Below are positions 5,286-9,202 of a stretch of 9,202 bases of DNA, in pieces. This stretch comes from an uncultured Collinsella sp. (GTDB lineage Bacteria > Actinomycetota > Coriobacteriia > Coriobacteriales > Coriobacteriaceae), in NCBI GenBank assembly GCA_900757235.1, contig CAAENB010000127.1, forward strand, positions 1 through 9,202, written 5' to 3'. Position 1 is the stretch's first letter, and every line of letters starts with the position of its first letter. Made by a program: the position numbers and the translations under genes. The notes beneath the pieces are model-generated. The model was not told the DNA's origin, did no database searches, and was given only the letters and a program-made list of their open reading frames with translations.

Positions 5286-7101
5286 GTGCCTCGCCTCCTT
5301 CCTGGGTCTGAGCTTGCGGTGCGGATGCCTCGGTGTCGGCTGCAGCGGTCTCGCCCGCATCCTCGCCCTCGGCGCTCATCTTGTTCTGCGAGGTAAAGGT
5401 CTCGCGGTAGATCTCGCTCGTCTTGAGCAGCTCGTCATGGTTGCCGATGTCCTTGATGCGGCCGCCCTCCATGACGATGATGCGGTCGGCGTCCTGCACG
5501 GAGCTGATGCGCTGGGCGATGATGAGCTTGGTCGTGTTGGGCAGGTAGCTCGCCAGGCCCTCGCGGATCTTGGCGTCGGTCTTGGTGTCGACGGCGCTCG
5601 TGGAGTCGTCCAGGATCAAGATCTTGGGGCGACGCAGCAGGGCACGCGCGATGCACAGGCGCTGCTTCTGGCCGCCGGAAACGTTGGAGCCGCCCTGCTC
5701 GATCCAGGTGTCGTAGCCCTTGGGGAAGCCGTCGACAAACTCGTCGGCGCAGGCCAGATGTGCGGCCTCGCGGACTTCCTCGTCGGTGGCGTTCGGGTCG
5801 CCCCAGCGCAGGTTCTCGGCGATGGTGCCGCTAAACAGCACGTTTTTCTGCAGCACCATGGCCACCTGGTGGCGCAGCGCGTCCAGATCGTAGTCGCGCA
5901 CGTCCACGCCGCCGACGCGCACGGTGCCCTCGGTGACATCGTACAGGCGGGCGATCAGGTTCACGAGCGTCGACTTGGCCGAGCCGGTGCTACCGATAAT
6001 GCCGATGGTCTCGCCGCTCTTAATATGCAGGTCGATATCGTCGAGCGCCTGGCGCTTCGCATGCTTGGAATACTTAAAGCTCACGTGGTCAAAGTCGATG
6101 GAACCGTCGGCAACCTCGAGCACGGGCTCGGTCGGATCGGCGATCGTGGGCTCGGCGGCCAGCACCTCGGCAATGCGGTGTGCCGATTCGTCGGCCATGG
6201 TCACCATGACAAAGATCATCGACAGCTGCATCAGGCTCATGAGAATCTGGAAACCATAGGTAAAGGTCGAGGAGAGCTGGCCCACGTCGAACAGCGTGCC
6301 CTGGCTCGTGATGATGAGCTTGGAGCCCAGGTAGATGATGACGACAAACGCGCCGTTGACGCAGATGTTCATCATGGGGTTGTTAAAGGCGAGCAGCTTC
6401 TCGGCGCGGGTGAAGTCCATCTGGACGTCGCGCGCGGCGGTCGCGAACTTCTCCTTCTCAAAGTCTTCGCGCACATAGCTCTTGACCACGCGCATGCCGG
6501 TGACGTTTTCCTCGACGGACTCGTTAAGGGCATCGTACTTGTGGAACACGCGCGAGAAGATGGGGCGCACCTTAAAGATGATAAAGAACAGTCCAAAGCC
6601 CAGCAGCGGAATGATGACCAGGTAGACCATGGCGACGCTGCCGCCCATGATAAACGCCATGGTAAAGGCGAAGATCAATACCAGCGGCGCGCGCACGGCG
6701 ATACGGATGATCATCATAAAGGCCTGCTGCACGTTGTTGATATCGGTGGTCAGGCGCGTGACGAGCGAGGAGCTCGAGAACTCATCGATGTTGGCAAAGC
6801 TGAACGTCTGGATCTTGTAGAACAGGTCGCGACGCAGGTTCTTGGCAAAGCCGCAGCTGGCATGGCTGCAGGTGATGCCAGCTGCGGCGCCAAAGGCGAG
6901 TGACGTCAGCGCGATGAGTACGAGAAGGCCGGCGGTGGGCAACATCTCGGTAACGGCGGTGCCGTCCTTGATGGCGTCGATCATGTCGGCGGTGATAAAC
7001 GGGATCATCATCTGGCAGATTACCTCGCCAAGCACAAGCAACGGCGTGGCAACGGTGACTTTCATATAGTCGCGGATGCTGCCCATGAGGGTTTTAATCA
7101 T
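5278..7101 (-). CDS. ABC exporter half-transporter, degenerate-site subunit
   Basis: Partner subunit of 607 residues: membrane domain with six segments (about 15-303), then a nucleotide-binding domain (about 330-573). Motifs seen: Walker A GSTGSAKS (370-377) with Ala375 where the usual third Gly stands, Q-loop Gln418, canonical signature VSGGQ (474-478), Walker B ILILDD with Asp499 in place of the catalytic Glu, and Gln530 in place of the switch His (IAQRIS). Asp/Gln replacement is the hallmark of the degenerate half of heterodimeric exporters such as TM287, so this subunit probably binds ATP but does not hydrolyse it at its own Walker site. The last ~34 residues are an acidic Ala/Glu/Thr-rich tail. 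The start ATG at 7101 has GGAGG 6 nt upstream, inside the end of the MarR gene, which it overlaps by 8 nt. Confidence 0.95.
   Translation of the reverse strand: MIKTLMGSIRDYMKVTVATPLLVLGEVICQMMIPFITADMIDAIKDGTAVTEMLPTAGLLVLIALTSLAFGAAAGITCSHASCGFAKNLRRDLFYKIQTFSFANIDEFSSSSLVTRLTTDINNVQQAFMMIIRIAVRAPLVLIFAFTMAFIMGGSVAMVYLVIIPLLGFGLFFIIFKVRPIFSRVFHKYDALNESVEENVTGMRVVKSYVREDFEKEKFATAARDVQMDFTRAEKLLAFNNPMMNICVNGAFVVIIYLGSKLIITSQGTLFDVGQLSSTFTYGFQILMSLMQLSMIFVMVTMADESAHRIAEVLAAEPTIADPTEPVLEVADGSIDFDHVSFKYSKHAKRQALDDIDLHIKSGETIGIIGSTGSAKSTLVNLIARLYDVTEGTVRVGGVDVRDYDLDALRHQVAMVLQKNVLFSGTIAENLRWGDPNATDEEVREAAHLACADEFVDGFPKGYDTWIEQGGSNVSGGQKQRLCIARALLRRPKILILDDSTSAVDTKTDAKIREGLASYLPNTTKLIIAQRISSVQDADRIIVMEGGRIKDIGNHDELLKTSEIYRETFTSQNKMSAEGEDAGETAAADTEASAPQAQTQEGGEAHE
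5294..5300 (-). promoter_or_regulatory. Shine-Dalgarno AAGGAGG that fixes the second ABC gene start
   Basis: AAGGAGG on the minus strand, 8 nt before the ATG at 5285, lies within the coding end of the upstream ABC gene. It decides the start of the downstream gene in favour of MSKAATAE rather than the longer open frame that begins at 5360. Confidence 0.85.
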
Positions 7102-7597
7102 CCAGTTCCTCCCAGGTTACGCGGATTTTATCGAGCATTTCGGCGAGGTCCTCGCGCTCGTCGTGGGTGAGCGCGCTAAAGGCCCGTTCTCTAAAGCGGA
7201 TGCGGGCTGCCTGGTCGATGCGGGCGTTTTCCCGGCCGGTTTCGGTCAGGCGAATGGTGAGTTGCCGTCGATCCTTGGGGTTACGGCTGCGCTCGATGAG
7301 GCCGTTGAGCTCGAGCTTGGACAGGATCTCGGAAAGCGATCCCGGCTTGAGGTCAAAGTGCATGCCGAGCTCCTGCTGCGACATCTCGCCGCCGGGCTGC
7401 TTGGCCAGCAGGCAGATGATGGGCGCCTTGCCGGACACGCCTCCGCCATGAAAATGCATGTAATGGCCGCAAAAGCCCAGGCCGCTCAGGATGCGCTTGG
7501 CGAGTTTGTCTTCGGCGCTGACCGCTTCGGGTATGTCTACCGGTTGCGACGGGTCACCGCCGGGTTCATGCGGAAGGACGAGTGGTTCAACACACAT
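7094..7597 (-). CDS. MarR-family transcriptional regulator
   Basis: Cytosolic dimeric repressor of 167 residues. Seen: a helix-turn-helix region (about 73-102, MSQQELGMHFDLKPGSLSEI onward) and the characteristic wing with NPKDRRQLTIRLTETG (106-121), including the Asp-Arg-Arg typical of MarR proteins. The N-terminal ~30 residues are a Pro/Glu-rich extension ahead of the dimerisation helices. The ATG at 7597 is the first start after an in-frame stop; AAAGGAG lies 12 nt upstream, a rather long spacing. It is the first gene of the operon with the two ABC subunits, and its stop overlaps the next start by 8 nt. MarR proteins in this position usually repress their own operon until a toxic ligand releases them. 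The repeats spanning its promoter support autoregulation, which is inference. Family assignment is firm. Confidence 0.93.
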   Translation of the reverse strand: MCVEPLVLPHEPGGDPSQPVDIPEAVSAEDKLAKRILSGLGFCGHYMHFHGGGVSGKAPIICLLAKQPGGEMSQQELGMHFDLKPGSLSEILSKLELNGLIERSRNPKDRRQLTIRLTETGRENARIDQAARIRFRERAFSALTHDEREDLAEMLDKIRVTWEELDD

Positions 7598-7620
7598 ATC
7601 TAAGCTTCGCTCCTTTCTTT

Positions 7621-7702
7621 AGTTAGGTAGAGAGATTGTTTTGTACCTAAGTGATTCTAGAGGTACCTAACTGATTGTCAAGGTACCGAATCGATTTTGT
7701 GG
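7621..7702. repeat. Three tandem 20-bp repeats plus inverted copy, candidate MarR operator
   Basis: Three adjacent 20-bp units start at 7643, 7663 and 7683, sharing GTACC-AA--GATT-T. Units 1 and 2 match at 16 of 20 positions and units 2 and 3 at 13. An inverted 9-nt copy, AGTTAGGTA (7621-7629), is the exact reverse complement of TACCTAACT in unit 2 (7664-7672), and TTAGGTA (7623-7629) pairs with TACCTAA (7644-7650). The 20-bp period is about two helical turns, so bound dimers would line up on one face. The array covers the -35 and -10 of the MarR promoter, as expected for a repressor site. The protein that binds is inferred from position. Confidence 0.75.
7654..7681 (-). promoter_or_regulatory. 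Promoter of the MarR-ABC operon
   Basis: On the minus strand a perfect TTGACA (7681-7676) is followed after 16 nt by TAGAAT (7659-7654), five of six matches to the -10 consensus. It is positioned about 56 nt upstream of the MarR start codon. It is the best sigma-70-type promoter in the window and is embedded in the 20-bp tandem repeats. Confidence 0.8.
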
Positions 7703-7799
7703 CAGTGCTGGGATGCCGGTGCCAGGGGAATCTTGGACAGTCTTTGCAGCGTAGATTCAGCGGGCCACGGCGTATCCCGGAGTTTCCGATAGGTTCATT

Positions 7800-7837
7800 A
7801 AGGGGGCGAGACTGGCAGTTGCCGGTTTCGCCCCCTT
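7800..7837 (-). terminator. Hairpin downstream of fic
   Basis: AAGGGGGCGA (7800-7809) pairs perfectly with TCGCCCCCTT (7828-7837). The stem can continue inward with GU pairs to about 17 bp around an AGTT loop. It begins 13 nt past the fic stop codon, the expected place for a terminator. The minus-strand tail, TTAATGAACC as read from within the stem end, is a poor U-tract, so termination may be weak. I recognise nothing else in the gap between this hairpin and the MarR repeats (7703-7799). Confidence 0.6.
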
Positions 7838-7850
7838 GGCTTTCCGGGAC

Positions 7851-9023
7851 TTAGAGCGGCTCGTCGCCGGTTCGGAGGATGGCGAGATATGGCTCATATG
7901 AAAACGTGCGGTATCGTTTCCTGCTCGTATCGCGTTGGACAAGAATGCCCCAATCGGTAAATTGGGATATAAGGTTGTTTGCGCTCGATCTGCTAATCTG
8001 CATTCGTTCAGACACAAAGGCGGTGTCGACGATCGGATTGCCCTCGAGAAGGTCGAGTAGCATAAGGGCATTCGTCGTAGCCCTTCCCGCCTTTTCGCGA
8101 ATCAGCCTTTCGGTTTCCGAATGGAGGTCGACAAGCTTCCGCATCGAATCCCGTGCCTCGCGTGCGCTTGCAAGCAAGCAGGTACTGAAAAACGAAACCC
8201 ATCCCTCAAAATCGCCTCTCTGCCTTACGCGCATAAGCCAATCGTAGTATTCGCTCCTGTGTCGTTTGAGTTCATACGAGGGATAGATGACCGGTTTAGT
8301 GAGCGCCCCATCATGTATGAGCGAAAGGAGGATGAGCAGACGCCCGAGGCGTCCGTTGCCGTCGAGGAACGGATGTGTGGTTTCAAACTGGTAGTGCACC
8401 AAAGCAGCCTTGATGACCGGGTCGATGTCGTCACGCTCATTGATGAAAAGCTCGAGGTCGCCAAGCGCCTCCTTCATATCCTCCGTGTTAGGGGGGACGT
8501 ACGGTGCCTCATTGAGCGTGCAGCTGTTTGGTCCGACCCAGTTCTGGGTCGTCCTGAACTGGCCCGGCGTCTTGTCGGAGCCTCTGCCATTTCCGAGCAA
8601 CGTGGCATGAACGGTCTTGAGCAACCTCATGCAGAGCGGCAATTCCTCCATGAGCTCAGTTGCCTGCTGCACCGCCCGAGTGTAGTTGACGACGTCGGTT
8701 AGGTCCCGGCTCGCATTGGATTCGTTTGACGGGTCAAGAACATCATCGAACGTACATTGCGTACCTTCGATTTGGGAGGATAAGAGCGCTTCCTTGCGAA
8801 CGTACATGGAAAGGTACATGTCGATGTTCGGAACAAAGCGAGACATGCCCTCAACCTCGCCGAGTGCGGCGCGGCAATCGGAGACAAGTCGCATGGAATC
8901 AGCGGATAAATTGATTGGAAAGAATGAATCCATATTGGCGGGTCTAAACGAATCATAGGCGAGGGCTCCTGAAAGGTTGTGCCTGACGTTTCCCTGTCGT
9001 CCGGGTGTGATGGGTGCGAGCAT
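7851..9023 (-). CDS. Fic-domain AMP-transferase, class II, with C-terminal winged helix
   Basis: Cytosolic protein of 390 residues predicted to transfer AMP from ATP to a hydroxyl of a target protein. Seen: the complete Fic motif HPFLDGNGRLGR (217-228) with catalytic His217; GQFR (154-157) before the target-binding flap; and the inhibitory motif SSQIEG (82-87), which fits (S/T)xxxE(G/N) with Glu86 as the autoinhibitory residue. An N-terminal placement of that helix defines class II Fic proteins, which need no separate antitoxin. The C-terminal part (about 310-385, with SERMQISRSSANNLISQF) looks like a winged helix. Length and order match the family that includes Shewanella SoFic. The start ATG at 9023 has AGGA 8 nt upstream; the next Met (31) lacks a ribosome site. 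The gene stands alone and its base composition looks lower in G+C than its neighbours. The target is unknown. Confidence 0.95.
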   Translation of the reverse strand: MLAPITPGRQGNVRHNLSGALAYDSFRPANMDSFFPINLSADSMRLVSDCRAALGEVEGMSRFVPNIDMYLSMYVRKEALLSSQIEGTQCTFDDVLDPSNESNASRDLTDVVNYTRAVQQATELMEELPLCMRLLKTVHATLLGNGRGSDKTPGQFRTTQNWVGPNSCTLNEAPYVPPNTEDMKEALGDLELFINERDDIDPVIKAALVHYQFETTHPFLDGNGRLGRLLILLSLIHDGALTKPVIYPSYELKRHRSEYYDWLMRVRQRGDFEGWVSFFSTCLLASAREARDSMRKLVDLHSETERLIREKAGRATTNALMLLDLLEGNPIVDTAFVSERMQISRSSANNLISQFTDWGILVQRDTSRKRYRTFSYEPYLAILRTGDEPL

Positions 9024-9033
9024 CGTTAGTGTC

Positions 9034-9067
9034 CTAAGAACAAATTTGAGCCAAAACTTGTTCTTAG
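9034..9067. repeat. 34-nt palindromic element, copy 1, in the fic leader
   Basis: CTAAGAACAA (9034-9043) and TTGTTCTTAG (9058-9067) form perfect 10-bp arms around a 14-nt centre. The element lies between the candidate fic -10 and its start codon, a usual place for a repressor site. It could also fold as a leader hairpin. A second diverged copy lies 90 bp upstream. Confidence 0.7.
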
Positions 9068-9070
9068 AAT

Positions 9071-9076
9071 TTTATA
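9071..9076 (-). promoter_or_regulatory. Possible -10 box of fic
   Basis: TATAAA on the minus strand (five of six to consensus) lies about 48 nt upstream of the fic start. No convincing -35 hexamer is seen 16-18 nt further upstream, so the promoter may need an activator or may be elsewhere in this A+T-rich stretch. Confidence 0.3.
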
Positions 9077-9123
9077 GCGCCTTCTAAGGCCAAGTTTCTG
9101 CAATAAGAAGCGTCAGAAAAACT

Positions 9124-9157
9124 CTAAGAACAAAATTACGCCCAAACTTGGTCTTAC
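9124..9157. repeat. 34-nt palindromic element, copy 2, upstream of fic
   Basis: Aligned without gaps to copy 1 at 9034, it matches at 28 of 34 positions. It begins with the identical CTAAGAACAAA, but its right arm is degraded (TTGGTCTTAC). A further related half-site, CTAAGGCCAAGTTT, lies between the copies at 9084-9097, and single CTTAG cores occur at 9172-9176 and 9193-9197. The spread suggests a multi-site operator region, possibly shared with a gene beyond the window edge. Confidence 0.65.
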
Positions 9158-9202
9158 ATCCGAAGGCAAGACTTAGATTGCACTGCGCTACACTTAGTCG
9201 CA

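Noticed and set aside
5286..5360. N-terminal extension of the second ABC gene starting at ATG 5360
   Set aside because: It would overlap the upstream gene by 83 nt and adds an Arg/Pro/His-rich segment with no membrane or family character; the ATG at 5285 has a strong AAGGAGG.
4035..5396. Long rightward open frame (453 codons) opposite the second ABC gene
   Set aside because: It is antisense to a gene with all ABC motifs, and its translation is His/Asp/Val-rich low-complexity, as expected from the mirrored frame of G+C-rich codons. No domain is recognisable.
5218..6903. Long rightward open frame (561 codons) opposite the first ABC gene
   Set aside because: Same shadow effect; no recognisable motif, and the opposite strand carries Walker A, signature and Walker B motifs in order.
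7643..7702. CRISPR-like reading of the three 20-bp repeats
   Set aside because: The units are adjacent with no spacers and overlap a promoter; no cas genes are present.
7703..7799. Possible small gene or RNA between the MarR repeats and the fic hairpin
   Set aside because: No start with a ribosome site and a plausible frame, no strong promoter or structured element; only short imperfect stems.
7851..9023. Fic as part of a two-gene toxin-antitoxin (fic/fiaT-like or Phd-Doc) system
   Set aside because: The inhibitory SxxxEG motif is within the protein itself and no small partner gene is seen on either side inside the window.

Overview
The window is a compact, G+C-rich bacterial chromosome segment with short intergenic gaps, operons with overlapping genes, and good Shine-Dalgarno sites. 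Base composition and family mix (OFA-type MFS carrier, SDR dehydrogenase, LysR, MarR with a two-gene ABC exporter) would suit a Gram-positive gut actinobacterium such as a Coriobacteriia (Collinsella/Olsenella-like) species. That placement is inference; no rRNA or marker gene is present.

Region 1 (1-3132) is a divergent regulator/operon unit. A LysR-type regulator reads rightward (2254-3132). An SDR dehydrogenase (1139-2020) and an OFA-family MFS transporter (1-1071, cut by the window edge) read leftward. The 233-bp divergent spacer carries two perfect dyads that could be operators. The simplest reading is a small-molecule module: the carrier moves an organic-acid-like or alcohol/ketone compound, the SDR oxidises or reduces it, and the LysR protein senses it. 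The substrate cannot be read from the sequence.

Region 2 (3133-3365) is a convergent spacer. It holds a 13-bp perfect hairpin (probable bidirectional terminator) and a 110-bp element made of two 37-nt arms in inverted orientation with a single mismatch.

Region 3 (3366-7702) is a leftward operon: MarR regulator, then an ABC half-transporter with a degenerate ATPase site, then a partner with an intact catalytic glutamate and switch histidine. Both gene junctions overlap by 8 nt. This is the layout of heterodimeric multidrug-type exporters (TM287/288, BmrCD, LmrCD). The MarR promoter (TTGACA, 16 nt, TAGAAT on the minus strand) lies inside a three-copy 20-bp tandem repeat plus an inverted copy, a strong candidate for the autorepression operator.

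Region 4 (7800-9202) holds a leftward class II Fic AMP-transferase with a C-terminal winged helix, followed by a hairpin. Its upstream region is A+T-rich and carries two diverged copies of a 34-nt palindromic element and further half-sites. Local base composition is lower in G+C than the neighbours, consistent with separate acquisition.

The genes belong to well-known families. What is least explained is the non-coding structure: the MarR tandem repeats, the long inverted repeat in the convergent spacer, and the fic-upstream palindromes.
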